Assembly (NCBI RefSeq): GCF_040822065.1
Contig: NZ_CP162005.1
Coordinates: 1,984,001-2,048,000 of the forward strand
Length of the DNA: 64,000 nt
Reading direction: 5' to 3'
Source: Pedobacter sp. WC2423
Lineage (GTDB): Bacteria > Bacteroidota > Bacteroidia > Sphingobacteriales > Sphingobacteriaceae
Shown: in pieces, positions 8,015 to 18,500 of the stretch
Numbering within the stretch: the stretch's first letter is position 1
How the letters are laid out: each line of letters opens with the position of its first letter
The notes under the pieces: model-generated
The model's database searches: none
Told to the model about the DNA's origin: nothing
The model's input: the letters and a program-made list of their open reading frames with translations, nothing else
Program-made: the position numbers and the translations under genes

Positions 8015-9034
8015 ATGGAAAACATAACCATCAAAGTACTGGCCGGCAGACTGAATTTATCAGCTACTACGATTTCGAAAGCCTTACAGGACAGCCATGA
8101 GATCAGCGAACCCACAAAAAAGCGGGTAAAAGCATTGGCAGCAGAACTTAACTACACACCAAATACCTATGCCAGGAGCTTAAGAACCCGAAAAAGCGAG
8201 ACTATAGCGGTTGTCTTACCCGAAATTGCCGATCACTTTTTTGCGTTGGTGATCAACGGTATAGAAGCCGTAGCCAGGGAAAAAGGATACCACGTACTCA
8301 TTTATTTAACGCACGAAGATTACAACAGGGAAAAAGAAATACTGGAATATATCAAAAAAGGAAGAATAGATGGATTATTGATATCTGTAACCAAAAATAC
8401 GACAGCCACAGCACACATTGCGGTTATGGAGCAGGAGAATATTCCTGTTATATTTTTTGACAGGGTCATGGAGCAAATGCTGCTGCCAAAAGTCGTTACC
8501 AATGATTTTGAGAGCTGTTACCAGGCTACTCAGCATCTTTTGAATTGCGGTTGTAAAAAGATAAATGTCTGTACAATTTCCCCGGATCTGGAGATCAGCA
8601 AGCAAAGAATTCTGGGTTATCAAAAAGCAATGTCAGATCATCATATGTTATTTGAAGAGAATCAGATCCTCTTTTGTGACGATGATATTCAATGCTATGA
8701 TCAAATTTATAAGAGCTTACAAGCTAAAAACAGGCCCGATGGTCTGCTGGCCATTGTAGATAAACTTACTTTACCTGTTTACCTGGCCTGTGAACAGTTA
8801 AACTTAAAAATCCCTCAAGACCTGAAAGTAATTAGTTTTTCAAATAATCCAACAGCAGGAATTTTGAACCCATCTTTAACTACTGTCTCCCAGCCTGCAT
8901 TTTTGATTGGACAAACTGCGGCCACACTACTCCTCAATTCTCTTGATCCTAAAAACAATAAAGTTCAGCAGGATATTACGGTAATACCCTCTGAACTTAT
9001 CATCAGAAACTCTACCGCTGATAAAAAACTATAA
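8015..9034 (+). CDS. LacI-family regulator, likely of inositol/uronate genes
   Basis: About 339 residues from ATG 8015 (MENITIKVLAGRLNLSATTI). An upstream TTG frame at 7994 adds seven unlikely residues. The N-terminal helix-turn-helix is followed by the hinge YTPNTYARSLRTRKS and a periplasmic-binding-protein-like effector domain (TIAVVLPEIADHFFA onward, GLLISVTKN, SQPAFLIGQTAA). It is divergent from MIOX, so direct control of MIOX and the symporter is likely, with inositol or a uronate as effector. It is related to, but clearly distinct from, the LacI gene at 12074. Confidence 0.88.
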   Translation: MENITIKVLAGRLNLSATTISKALQDSHEISEPTKKRVKALAAELNYTPNTYARSLRTRKSETIAVVLPEIADHFFALVINGIEAVAREKGYHVLIYLTHEDYNREKEILEYIKKGRIDGLLISVTKNTTATAHIAVMEQENIPVIFFDRVMEQMLLPKVVTNDFESCYQATQHLLNCGCKKINVCTISPDLEISKQRILGYQKAMSDHHMLFEENQILFCDDDIQCYDQIYKSLQAKNRPDGLLAIVDKLTLPVYLACEQLNLKIPQDLKVISFSNNPTAGILNPSLTTVSQPAFLIGQTAATLLLNSLDPKNNKVQQDITVIPSELIIRNSTADKKL

Positions 9035-9060
9035 ACCATTTGTTATTGATTACTGCCCCG

Positions 9061-10476
9061 TTAACCCCGGTTTAACCCGAAATAGTTTTTAGCATTAGAG
9101 TAACAGATATTGCTGATCATCTCTCCTACCCATTTTTCATCATCCGGTAACAGGCCTGCTTCCATCTCCGAGCCGAAAAGATTACACATAACTCTTCTGA
9201 AATATTCATGACGGGAGTAAGACAGAAAACTGCGTGAATCTGTCAGCATTCCAATAAATGTGCTCACCACTCCCATATTAGATAAAGCATTGAGCTGCTT
9301 CTCTATCCCGTCTTTCTGGTCTAAAAACCACCAGCCTGATCCAAATTGCATTTTCCCCCCGACCCTGCCGTCCGCAAAATTACCCAGCATGGTTGCAATC
9401 ACCTCATTATCGGCAGGATTCAGGTTATAAACCACAGTTTGAGCTAACTGATCCGTTAAAGTCAGGTGACTTAAAAAAGCCGATAAATTCTCTGCATGTT
9501 TCTCATCCCCGATAGAATCAAAACCAGTATCAGGACCAAGCTTATGCAGCATCCCTTTATTATTATTGCGGATCGCACCGACATGAAATTGTTGTACCCA
9601 GCCCCTTTCATGATACATTTTGCAAAGCTCAGTTAAAATAAAACCAGCAAAAGCGTCAGGATCAGAAAACAATGCCTGATCAGATTTAAGGAATGTGCTG
9701 AACTCCTGCTCTTGTGCAGCAGTTAATGTAAAACGAGTTGGTAAAACACTTAGCCCATGATCTGAGATGGAACATTGTTGTAAAGCAAAGAAGTCAACTC
9801 TATTTTTTAACGCCTCTAAAAGAGAGTCTATACTGGTAATTTCAACTCCGGCTTTCTGGCCCAACAATTTAAGGTAGGCTTTAAATGTATCCGGCTCTCC
9901 GATCATAAAAACCTTATCCGGGCGGAATGAAGGTTTAACTTTAACCTCGTACCCTTCTTTGATTAATTGCTGGTGATGGTTTAAATCATCACAAGGATCA
10001 TCTGTTGTACCTAACATCTCTACCTTGAAATTTTTCAGTAAACCACGGGCCGAGAATTTATCCTGAGCTAAAAGTTCGTTTGCCTGCTGATAAATCCGGT
10101 CTGAGGAATCCCCATTTAAATAGCTATGGATTCCGAATGGATTTTTAAGTTCCATATGTGTCCAGTGAAACAAAGGATTTCTTAAGGTGGCAGGAACAAC
10201 CTGTGCCCAGGCTTTAAATTTCGCTGCATCACTGGCCTGTCCGGTAATCAGCGCCTCATCTACGCCCAATGCACGCATGGCTCTCCATTTATAATGGTCA
10301 CCTTTTAGCCAGATATCGGTCAGGTTATCAAATTTCTTATCTTCTGCAATCTGCAGCGGAGATAAATGATTATGAAAATCAATTACTGGCAGATGCTTTG
10401 CATATTCATGATAAAGCAAAACTGCCTTTTTATTACTCAATAAAAAGTTATCAGTGATGATCGTACTTTCCGTCAT
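9061..10476 (-). CDS. uxaC: Uronate isomerase UxaC
   Basis: 471 residues, the usual length. The N-terminal VIDFHNHLSP holds the metal-binding HxH (H35, H37) of the amidohydrolase-like fold. Later family motifs include KGDHYKWRAMRALGVDE, MLGTTDDPCDDL and QFGSGWWFLDQKDG. It isomerises D-glucuronate to D-fructuronate (or galacturonate to tagaturonate), the step after MIOX. It lies 69 bp downstream of uxuA on the same strand, so the two probably form an operon. It ends tail-to-tail with the LacI gene. Confidence 0.95.
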   Translation of the reverse strand: MTESTIITDNFLLSNKKAVLLYHEYAKHLPVIDFHNHLSPLQIAEDKKFDNLTDIWLKGDHYKWRAMRALGVDEALITGQASDAAKFKAWAQVVPATLRNPLFHWTHMELKNPFGIHSYLNGDSSDRIYQQANELLAQDKFSARGLLKNFKVEMLGTTDDPCDDLNHHQQLIKEGYEVKVKPSFRPDKVFMIGEPDTFKAYLKLLGQKAGVEITSIDSLLEALKNRVDFFALQQCSISDHGLSVLPTRFTLTAAQEQEFSTFLKSDQALFSDPDAFAGFILTELCKMYHERGWVQQFHVGAIRNNNKGMLHKLGPDTGFDSIGDEKHAENLSAFLSHLTLTDQLAQTVVYNLNPADNEVIATMLGNFADGRVGGKMQFGSGWWFLDQKDGIEKQLNALSNMGVVSTFIGMLTDSRSFLSYSRHEYFRRVMCNLFGSEMEAGLLPDDEKWVGEMISNICYSNAKNYFGLNRG

Positions 10477-10545
10477 ATCAGCTAATTTTCGGTTAATATC
10501 TGGTTGTAATAGTTGTCTTGCTTGTCTTTGAATAGTTACAGATAC

Positions 10546-11748
10546 CTATAATTTATGCAGGTATTCGTTAAATATCCCAAATTCAAGGCCTCTTAATTCT
10601 GCCAGGCCTTTTAAACGTCCGATTGCGGAATATCCGGGGTTAGTTTTTTTGCGTAAATCATCCAGCAGCTGATGACCATGATCCGGACGAACAGGAATAC
10701 TGATTTGCCGCAGTTGCTGCTGATTAAAGATTTCTTTAACCACACTGTACATGTCCACATCACCGTCTAAATGGTTGTCTTCAAAGAAATCACCTTCCTC
10801 ATTTCTTTTTGTACTCCTCAAATGAATAAAATTGATCCTTGCTGCAAATTCCCTGATCATCGCGGTAAGGTCATTATCTTCACGAACACCAAAGGAACCC
10901 GTGCAAAAACATAAGCCATTATTTAAAGAGGGTACTGCTGAAAATATTTTGCGCAAATGTTGTGCTGTGCTGACCACACGTGGCAATCCAAAAATTGCAT
11001 AAGGCGGATCATCCGGATGCACAACCATTTTAATCCCGAGCTCATCGGCTACAGGCATAATTTCTGAAAGAAAATACACCAGGTGATTGCTCAGCTTCTG
11101 TTCATCTATTCCCTGGTATTGATCTAAAGCAGCTTGAAATTGTTCCAGCGTAAAGCTCTCTTCACTCCCGGGTAACCCAGCTATGATATTACGCTGTAAC
11201 AGCGTCTTCTGTTGTTCATCAGCCTGATCAAACCATGCTTTTCCTTTGATGAGCTGCTGTTTAGTATAAGCAGCAGCAGCGTCCGGTCTTTTTAAAATAA
11301 AAACATCAAATGCACAGACTGCGGCTTTTTCAAATTTCAGGGCCCTGGCTCCGTTTGGCAATTCAAAAGCCAGATTGGTACGTGTCCAGTCCAGCACAGG
11401 CATAAAGTTATAAGTAACCGTATGGATGCCGCAGGCCGCCAGATTTTTTAAGGATTGTTTGTAATTATTAATATAGTATTCAAAGTTTTCAGCTTGTGTT
11501 TTAATGGCTTCATGTACAGGTAAACTCTCCACTACATCCCAATGTAAACCGGCATCTTCAATCAGCTGTTTATGTTTTTTAATCTCCCCTTCCTCCCAGA
11601 CTACTCCATTTGGAATATGGTGCAAAGCACTGACAATACCAGTGCAGCCTGCCTGTAAAATATCAGCCAGGATAACCGGATCATTCGGGCCAAACCAGCG
11701 CATAGTCTGGGTCATTTTATAAATACCTGATTTTTCTGTTACCTTCAT
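10546..11748 (-). CDS. uxuA: Mannonate dehydratase UxuA
   Basis: 400 residues. [20 protein letters not shown] at the N-terminus is the family signature. Metal-site segments [44 protein letters not shown] and a late [15 protein letters not shown] are present. It dehydrates D-mannonate to 2-keto-3-deoxy-D-gluconate. The fructuronate reductase (UxuB) and KDG kinase/aldolase needed to connect the route are not in this window. It is the first gene of the uxuA-uxaC unit, behind a region with twin LacI-type operators. Confidence 0.95.
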   Translation of the reverse strand: MKVTEKSGIYKMTQTMRWFGPNDPVILADILQAGCTGIVSALHHIPNGVVWEEGEIKKHKQLIEDAGLHWDVVESLPVHEAIKTQAENFEYYINNYKQSLKNLAACGIHTVTYNFMPVLDWTRTNLAFELPNGARALKFEKAAVCAFDVFILKRPDAAAAYTKQQLIKGKAWFDQADEQQKTLLQRNIIAGLPGSEESFTLEQFQAALDQYQGIDEQKLSNHLVYFLSEIMPVADELGIKMVVHPDDPPYAIFGLPRVVSTAQHLRKIFSAVPSLNNGLCFCTGSFGVREDNDLTAMIREFAARINFIHLRSTKRNEEGDFFEDNHLDGDVDMYSVVKEIFNQQQLRQISIPVRPDHGHQLLDDLRKKTNPGYSAIGRLKGLAELRGLEFGIFNEYLHKL

Positions 11749-11855
11749 TATTCAAATTTTTTCAATAAAATTAGGCTAAAAAACCATCATTATACGGACG
11801 CAATTTATAAAAGGCCAAGGGCATATGATTCATATCATCTGTAACAAAAGCTGCT

Positions 11856-11889
11856 CAAACGGTTGTTTCTGCGTTTCAAACGTTTGAAA
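11856..11889. promoter_or_regulatory. Twin LacI-type operators
   Basis: A perfect 16-bp palindrome TTTCAAACGTTTGAAA (11874-11889, core CAAACGTTTG) and a second near-identical core CAAACGGTTG (11856-11865) are centred exactly 21 bp apart, two helical turns. They lie in the 325-bp gap between uxuA and the divergent LacI gene at 12074, the expected place for autoregulation and control of uxuA. The rest of the gap shows no gene. Confidence 0.65.
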
Positions 11890-12073
11890 TAATTCAGGTT
11901 TTACAGCCATTTAATGGCATTGCCCGGGTAACTCCATATCAGATTTATTTAATAATTAAAATAGAGCAGGCAAATTTTATTTCTTAGCACTCAGGCGATA
12001 AACCTGCTGATCCTGCATAGCAATATTTGATATTGTTTATTATCTTATATTTAGGCGATCGTTAACTAACCTA

Positions 12074-13093
12074 ATGAGTACAAAAACGCCCGTAACCCTC
12101 AAACTTTTAGCTCAAAAGCTAAAAATATCTATATCTACAGTATCCAAAGCTCTTAACGACTACCCAACCATTAATGCCTATACCAAAGAGCGGGTAAAGC
12201 AAATGGCTGCCGAATTGCATTTCACACCCAATAAATCAGCGCTTAATTTACAGATCCAGAAATCTTATACGATTGGTATCATTTTACCAGACCTGATGGA
12301 TCATTATTTTACCAGAAGCATTTTCGGGATTGAACAACATGCCCGCCAATATGGTTACAATGTAATTATCGGCCAGTCTTACGATGACTTGAAAAAGGAA
12401 GTTGATCTGGCTAATATGCTGCTGAAAAGCCGTATTGATGGTCTGATTATCGCCGTTTCTAAAAACACACAGCATTTTGATCATTTAGATATGTTTGAGA
12501 ACCTTGGCCTGCCAATTATTTATTATGGCAGAAACCCGGGCTTTAATTTAAGTTGTCATAAAGTATTAAGTAATACTTATCAGGGATGTTATAAAGCCAC
12601 CGATTTTTTAATCAAACGGGGACATCAAAGAGTTGCTTACCTGGGCGGCCCGAAAATGACCAGCTTTACGCATGATAGATTTAAGGGTTATATCAATGCC
12701 TTGAATGATAACCATATTCCTTTTGATGCCAGCCTGGTTGCTTATACAGATTTTGATAAGGAGAACACCAATCATGCAATTAAAGAGCTATTTTATCATA
12801 GTAAAAACCCACCTACTGCACTGGTAGCTTTTAAAGAGCAGATTCTATTTGATGCCATGAAATACCTGCGTGCCAACCTATATGAAAAAATGGAACAAAC
12901 AGAATTCATTGGTTTCGGGAATATGCCATTTATCCGCTACCTGGACAATCCTCCGCTGGCTTCTATCGAAGAGAACCCTGAGTCGATGGGCGAAAATGCG
13001 ATTAAACTACTTCTAAAGTTAATTGACCAGAAAACAGAAACAACCGGATACCAGGAAGTTATGGTAGACTGTGAACTGGTTCTGCATTCATAA
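12074..13093 (+). CDS. LacI-family regulator, likely of uxuA-uxaC
   Basis: 339 residues. The helix-turn-helix (VTLKLLAQKLKISISTVSKA) and hinge (HFTPNKSALNLQIQKSYT) are followed by a ligand-binding core with GIILPDLMDHYFTRSI, GLIIAVSKN and RGHQRVAYLGGPKM. It is divergent from uxuA and faces the twin CAAACGTTTG-type operators. A uronate or pathway intermediate is the likely effector; this is inferred from context only. Confidence 0.88.
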   Translation: MSTKTPVTLKLLAQKLKISISTVSKALNDYPTINAYTKERVKQMAAELHFTPNKSALNLQIQKSYTIGIILPDLMDHYFTRSIFGIEQHARQYGYNVIIGQSYDDLKKEVDLANMLLKSRIDGLIIAVSKNTQHFDHLDMFENLGLPIIYYGRNPGFNLSCHKVLSNTYQGCYKATDFLIKRGHQRVAYLGGPKMTSFTHDRFKGYINALNDNHIPFDASLVAYTDFDKENTNHAIKELFYHSKNPPTALVAFKEQILFDAMKYLRANLYEKMEQTEFIGFGNMPFIRYLDNPPLASIEENPESMGENAIKLLLKLIDQKTETTGYQEVMVDCELVLHS

Positions 13094-13108
13094 AATCAGA
13101 ATCTATCA

Positions 13109-14365
13109 TTAATTCATCTCTTTTAATAACTCCATGACCTTCTCTCTGATCATTACAGCCTCTTCATATTTAATGAAATGCGCATCGGAGGTCATCATAA
13201 GATCAAGCTGCCCCCTAAAGGCAGATGCGAAGAAAGTAGATGGATTTCCAAAAGGGAATATGGTTACCGGCGAATACACATCCTGAACTTCTACCAGTCC
13301 ATAGTTTTCCTGAATAGAAGAATTGCCCATATTCGAAAAAGTGAAATCATGGGCTCCTTTATCCACTTTAGCGTATTTAGCAAGCTTAGGCAGGAAAGTG
13401 GAAAGCCCTTCATCGAGCAGGAAAATCCTGTTCACGTTAGTTTTGCTGATTTTCAGGATCAGTTCCTCTTTAAGCAGGCGCACCTGATCCCAGAATTCAA
13501 TATTACAGCCGCCTTTAAGCCCCAGTTCAATCATTGCAGGAAAAGCAAATAACATATCATTTTTAATTTCAGGGACGAATTTTCGCATATCTACTGCACA
13601 GTAGAGCTTTTTATGAGATTTGATAGTTCCAATAGTATCATATGCCTTTAGAAAAATAACACTTAATACCGCATGTAAAGAAACACCTTCTTTCCTGCAC
13701 TTGCTCAGTATGGCAGCAGATTCTTCCTCGTTTATTCTCCAATGCAGCAAATAAGGTTTTACCCTTTTGATCTCCTTTTTCGAAGCTGCTGCCAGCAACA
13801 TCAGTCCGGACAATTTTTTAACCAGGGAAACCATCAATAGATTTTTCCTGCTTTTTTTTACCTGGTCGGGAATAAAATCATATAAAGAACTGAATGAATG
13901 ATAGGTACCAATATCAATGTGCGGTTCGGCCAGTAAACGCAATGTTTCATCCAGAAGATTCAGGATAGCCCTTCCATCACAGATACAATGATGACAAACC
14001 ATAATCAAATTTGAAGCTTCGGCAGACTTTAAATAAACAACACGCATTAATGGCCCGTTTTTCGTATCAAATGGGGTCAGACATTCAACAGAGGTTTGCT
14101 TTTCCCAATCCTCATTGGTATAGCGGTTAGCAGTCCGGACAGGTATTTGTCCTATGTTTTCGTTCGTTATAAAATAAGGAATCCCGGTTGAATCCTCCCG
14201 GACATTGACATTCAGCAGCGGATGTCTGGCCTGCACTTTTGATAGCGCATGCTGTAAGTTTCCAGCATCAATACTACCTTTAATTTTTACTGCAACAACT
14301 GCATTTACCGCCGTCTGTCCGTCACCATACATGGTTCCTTCCACTAACGTTAGCTTTCTTTTCAT
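13109..14365 (-). CDS. Condensation-fold acyltransferase (PapA/NRPS-C superfamily)
   Basis: 418 residues. The catalytic motif HHxxxDG is intact as MVCHHCICDGRAI near residue 130, after a typical N-terminal half (LQHALSKVQARHPLLNVNV). A mid-protein DMRKFVPE and a late HDFTFSNMGN block match the second lobe and the floor loop of chloramphenicol-acetyltransferase-like enzymes. It probably transfers an acyl group from CoA or a carrier protein to an alcohol or amine. There is no NRPS, PKS or carrier protein nearby, so the substrate is unknown. It is a single gene, tail-to-tail with the LacI gene at 12074. Confidence 0.75.
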   Translation of the reverse strand: MKRKLTLVEGTMYGDGQTAVNAVVAVKIKGSIDAGNLQHALSKVQARHPLLNVNVREDSTGIPYFITNENIGQIPVRTANRYTNEDWEKQTSVECLTPFDTKNGPLMRVVYLKSAEASNLIMVCHHCICDGRAILNLLDETLRLLAEPHIDIGTYHSFSSLYDFIPDQVKKSRKNLLMVSLVKKLSGLMLLAAASKKEIKRVKPYLLHWRINEEESAAILSKCRKEGVSLHAVLSVIFLKAYDTIGTIKSHKKLYCAVDMRKFVPEIKNDMLFAFPAMIELGLKGGCNIEFWDQVRLLKEELILKISKTNVNRIFLLDEGLSTFLPKLAKYAKVDKGAHDFTFSNMGNSSIQENYGLVEVQDVYSPVTIFPFGNPSTFFASAFRGQLDLMMTSDAHFIKYEEAVMIREKVMELLKEMN

Positions 14366-14588
14366 AAATTATTCATACCTGGTTGCCATAAAAATACCAG
14401 ATCTGAACTCAGATTATCAAGCGTAAAAACACGTAATAATCAAGCTAACTAACTAAGTAAAAACACGATAGATAACCGCTTATTTAATTTAAATTCCCCG
14501 TTATACAATTAATTTACTAGATTGTATCTGTTTTAATTTTTCAATTAAAACATCATTTTAACCCAAATTAACCCCTTAACCAGATTAA

Positions 14589-15050
14589 ATGAAATTTCAA
14601 TTATTACTTCTTGCCGGGCTCACCTGCCTGGCTGCCTGCACAGACAAAGTTCCATCTTCAACTGAATTAACAAATCAATCTATTGCAGGTACCTGGAAAC
14701 TGGTTTCCAGTAAAGTTACCAGAGGTGCAAAAACAGAGGTCACCTACCCCGTAAAAGGACAGGAAATGATTAAATTATTCAATGGGACACATTTTGCTTT
14801 TTTCAAACATGACCTGGCAAAAGGTGCCGTACCTGTTCCTGTTTACGATGCTGGTGCAGGAACTTTTTCTCTTAAAGGTGATCAATACCAGGAACATTTA
14901 GCGTATTGTAACTACCGGGAATGGGAAAACAGAGATTTCAAATTCACACTGACTTTAAAGAATGATACTATCACACAAAAAGGTATAGAGAAAATTGATA
15001 GTTTGAATATCAATCAGGAAATCGTTGAAATTTATGCTAAAATAAAATAA
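14589..15050 (+). CDS. Lipocalin-like lipoprotein
   Basis: 153 residues. A lipoprotein signal peptide ends in the lipobox LAAC (Cys17), so the protein should be lipid-anchored in the outer membrane or facing the periplasm. After a short linker comes IAGTWKLVSSKV, the opening of lipocalin-like/DUF4488-type beta-barrels, and later strands alternate (GTHFAFFKHDL, FKFTLTLKNDTITQKG). Ligand and partners are unknown. It is a single gene with a 220-bp AT-rich leader and no recognisable operator. Confidence 0.65.
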   Translation: MKFQLLLLAGLTCLAACTDKVPSSTELTNQSIAGTWKLVSSKVTRGAKTEVTYPVKGQEMIKLFNGTHFAFFKHDLAKGAVPVPVYDAGAGTFSLKGDQYQEHLAYCNYREWENRDFKFTLTLKNDTITQKGIEKIDSLNINQEIVEIYAKIK

Positions 15051-15134
15051 GCGAGCAGCTGTTTTCGCTTTAAGCAGGCTGCCTTTTACATTTCCCGACA
15101 GTAAAGCTGATTAAATAACTAAAAATCAGTATAC

Positions 15135-15171
15135 ATAATTTTCCTATGTATGTAAGAAAATTATATATTTG
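15135..15171 (+). promoter_or_regulatory. PadR promoter with overlapping 9-bp dyad
   Basis: Perfect arms ATAATTTTC (15135-15143) and GAAAATTAT (15156-15164) flank a 12-base spacer. The -7 box TATATTTG (15164-15171, matching TAnnTTTG) overlaps the right arm. The ATG at 15176 is only 4 bases beyond, so the transcript would be leaderless or nearly so. The overlap fits autorepression by PadR. Confidence 0.65.
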
Positions 15172-15175
15172 CTTT

Positions 15176-15517
15176 ATGAGTACAGCAAACGGAATGTTAA
15201 AAGGCAGCCTGCAAACTATCATTTTAAAACTTCTACAGGAAAATGAGAAGATGTATGGTTATGAGATTACCCAGAAAGTGAAGGAAATCACCAGTGGAGA
15301 AATTAAACTAACAGAAGGTGCCATGTATCCCAGCCTGCATAAAATGGAAGCTGACGGTATGTTAAGCACCAGTACAGAATTAGTGGACAACAGAGTCCGC
15401 AAGTATTATGCGCTGACCACCGCAGGCAAAAAAGAAGTAGAAAACAAACTTCAGGAAGCCGAGAGTTTTATTGGGAATCTGCAATTGCTGCTTAACCTCA
15501 AATCTAAACTCTCATGA
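15176..15517 (+). CDS. PadR-family transcriptional regulator
   Basis: 113 residues from ATG 15176 (MSTANGMLKGSLQTIILKLL); the longer frame from 15146 would place the promoter inside the gene. It has the PadR winged helix with YGYEITQKVKE, the hallmark TEGAMYPSLHKMEADGML and the wing RVRKYYALTTAGKKE, then a C-terminal dimer helix. The stop overlaps the start of the GT117 gene (ATGA at 15514-15517), so the two are translationally coupled. PadR proteins usually repress the membrane protein encoded next to them. Confidence 0.88.
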   Translation: MSTANGMLKGSLQTIILKLLQENEKMYGYEITQKVKEITSGEIKLTEGAMYPSLHKMEADGMLSTSTELVDNRVRKYYALTTAGKKEVENKLQEAESFIGNLQLLLNLKSKLS

Positions 15518-18500
15518 AACTAACCGCACAGCAGCATTTAGAAATACGGCAGCATCTCCTGGGTTTATCGCTCACTGAAGATATGCTTGACGAATTATAT
15601 GATCACCTCATTACTTCTCTGGAACAGAAACCGGCTTCTGCTAAATTCAATATGACTGAAGTGCGTGAATTGATCGGTACAGAATTCAACGAGCTGATTA
15701 ATACGCCTGAAGAAAAAAAGAAATATCGCCTGATCAATACAGTTGCCGGTTTTGTGCTTTTTAGCATTGCCCTGCTTACCTACTGGCTGACGATGGAGCC
15801 GACCGCAAGTTTCTATGATTGCGGAGAATTTATTGCAACCGCCAATAAATTACAAGTTGGACACCAGCCCGGCGCACCGCTTTTTTTGATGATTGGAAAA
15901 ATGTTCAGTCTGCTGGCGATGGGTAATCCTGCAAAAATCGCCTACTGGATTAATTTTAGTGCTGTGATTGCCAGTGCAGCCACTATTATGTTTCTTTTCT
16001 GGACGATCACGGCACTAGCTTCCAAAATTTACAGGAAAGAGAGAGTTGGCAGCAAAACCTACAGTATTATTGCTGCCGGAGCGATAGGTGCACTTGCTTA
16101 TACCTTCTCTGATACCTTTTGGTTTTCAGCCGTAGAATCAGAAGTTTATGCGCTCTCCTCTTTGTTCACCGCAGTTACTTTCTGGGCCATGCTGAGATGG
16201 GAAAATGAAACTGATAACCGCTGGCTGATTTTCATTTCCTTTATTGTGGGTCTTTCTATTGGTGTTCATCTTTTAAGTTTATTGACCATACCTGCCGTAA
16301 CCCTCGTTTATTACTTTAAAAAAGCAGAGAAACCTGGAATCCTGGGTACAATGAAAGCCTTTTTAACCGGTTGTTTGATTGTAGGGATTGTTCAGTTTGT
16401 ACTGATCCAGTACTTTGTGCTGTTTGCAGCAGAAGCCGACCTTCTTTTTGTAAATACTCTGGGGCTTTTCTTTGGCTCAGGCGCTATATGTTTCATTTTA
16501 CTCTTTGCAGCAATTTTATATGCCGCGATAAATTACTCGGTACGCAGACATCAATATAACCTGAATATGGCGCTGCTTTGTTTAGTATTTGTTCTTTTTG
16601 GCTTTAGCTCCTACCTGATGATTTTGATCAGAGCAGATGCAAAAACCAATATCAACCTGAGCAATCCGGATATGCCGTTTTCTCTCTATGATTACCTGGG
16701 ACGTACAAATTATGGATCTGCTCCCTTAATTTACGGGAATACCTTTGATGCTAAAGTAGTAGAGAATAAAGAAACCGGGAATACCTACCGTAAAGGAGCT
16801 TCAAAATACGAAATATCCGGAAAAACCTACAAAACCACTTATGATAAAAACATCCTCTTTCCAAGAACTTTCAGTCAGAAAGCCGGACACGATAAATATT
16901 ATCAGCAATGGCTAAACCTCAATGAAGGACAAACGCCAACCTTTACCCAGAATTTGAGCTTTTTTACCTCCTGGCAATTGGGGTTTATGTACTGGCGTTA
17001 CTTTTTATGGAATTTTGCAGGAAGACAAAACGATGTTCAGGGCGTTGGAAATGTACAAGATGGCAACTGGATCACGGGTATCAAAGTACTCGATAGCCTG
17101 CGTTTAGGCAGCCAGTCTGATCTCCCTACATCCATCACCACCAATGCCGGGCATAACGTATACTATGGATTCCCGTTAATGATGGGAATTGCCGGGCTGA
17201 TCTGGCTTTACCGCAGAAATAAAACCGATGGAATAGTGGTAATCACCTTATTTTTCTTTACTGGTATAGCGATTATTCTCTACCTTAATCAAGATCCGTT
17301 GCAGCCAAGAGAAAGGGATTATGCCTATGCCGGGTCTTTTTATGCCTTTGCCATTTGTATTGGCTTTGGTGTACTCGCACTGAAAGAACTTTTATCAAAA
17401 ATCGCACACCAGAGGTTAAGCCTGATCATCGCTGCAGTGACATGTTTACTGGCCGCACCTGTATTAATGGGTGTTCAGGGATGGGATGATCATGACCGGT
17501 CTCATAAAAACACGGCAACAGACTGGGCGAAGAATTATCTAAACTCCTGTGCCCCCAATGCAATTCTTTTCACGAATGCTGACAATGATACTTTCCCGCT
17601 TTGGTATGCACAAGAGGTAGAAGGCTTCAGAACAGATGTACGTGTAATTTGCATGCAGTTTTTGCCCGATGCTTCTTTCATTAATCAATTGAAGAAGCAA
17701 ATGAATAAATCGGCGCCATTACCTATCACCATGGCCGAAGAAAAGTATGTTTCTGGTGTCAGAGATTATCTGCCTTATGTAGATTACGGATTAACTGATA
17801 GTGTAGAGCTGAAGGATCTGTTTGCAGTAATGACTTCCGAAAACAAAGAAGACCAGGTACAGATGACCGATGGTACATTTATGAATTTTCTGCCCACTAA
17901 AAAATTAAAACTAACTATAGATCCTGAACAATTGGTTAAAACACATACCATTACCCCTGCTCAAAAGGCAGAGGTAAGTAAAACAATGGAGTGGAACTTT
18001 AATAAATCTTATGCCAGTAAAGGTGATTTAGCATTATTTGATATTCTTATTCATAACAATTGGGAACGCCCGGTATATTTTGCGACCTCCGTATCACAAG
18101 ATACTTATATTGGCCTTGATCAATATCTTTACCTGGAAGGATATGCTTACCGTTTACTTCCTTTTAAAACCGCAGCAGAGGATAGCAGGGATAAAAGCGA
18201 GAAAACCAATTCTGATGTGATGTACACAAATGTGATGAACAAAATAGATTACACCGCATTCCATAAGGCTTCTTACCTGGATCAGGAATCTAAAAGGATC
18301 GTATTTTCGACCTGGGGCTTTAACAATACACTCGCCAGCAATCTGATTATGGAAGGAAAATCTGCAAAGGCCGCACATTTAATGCAGAAATGTCTCAGAG
18401 ACTTACCACTCACCAATTATTCGGTGAGAGATACGGTGAACAGGATCAGTACCATTCAGAATTTATATGCGCTGAACCGGATTAAAGAGGCCAATCAGCT

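Noticed and set aside
13178..13552. 124-codon plus-strand frame opposite the condensation-fold acyltransferase
   Set aside because: Lies wholly antisense to a gene with an intact HHxxxDG motif; the translation is Cys/His/Arg-rich shadow sequence without domains.
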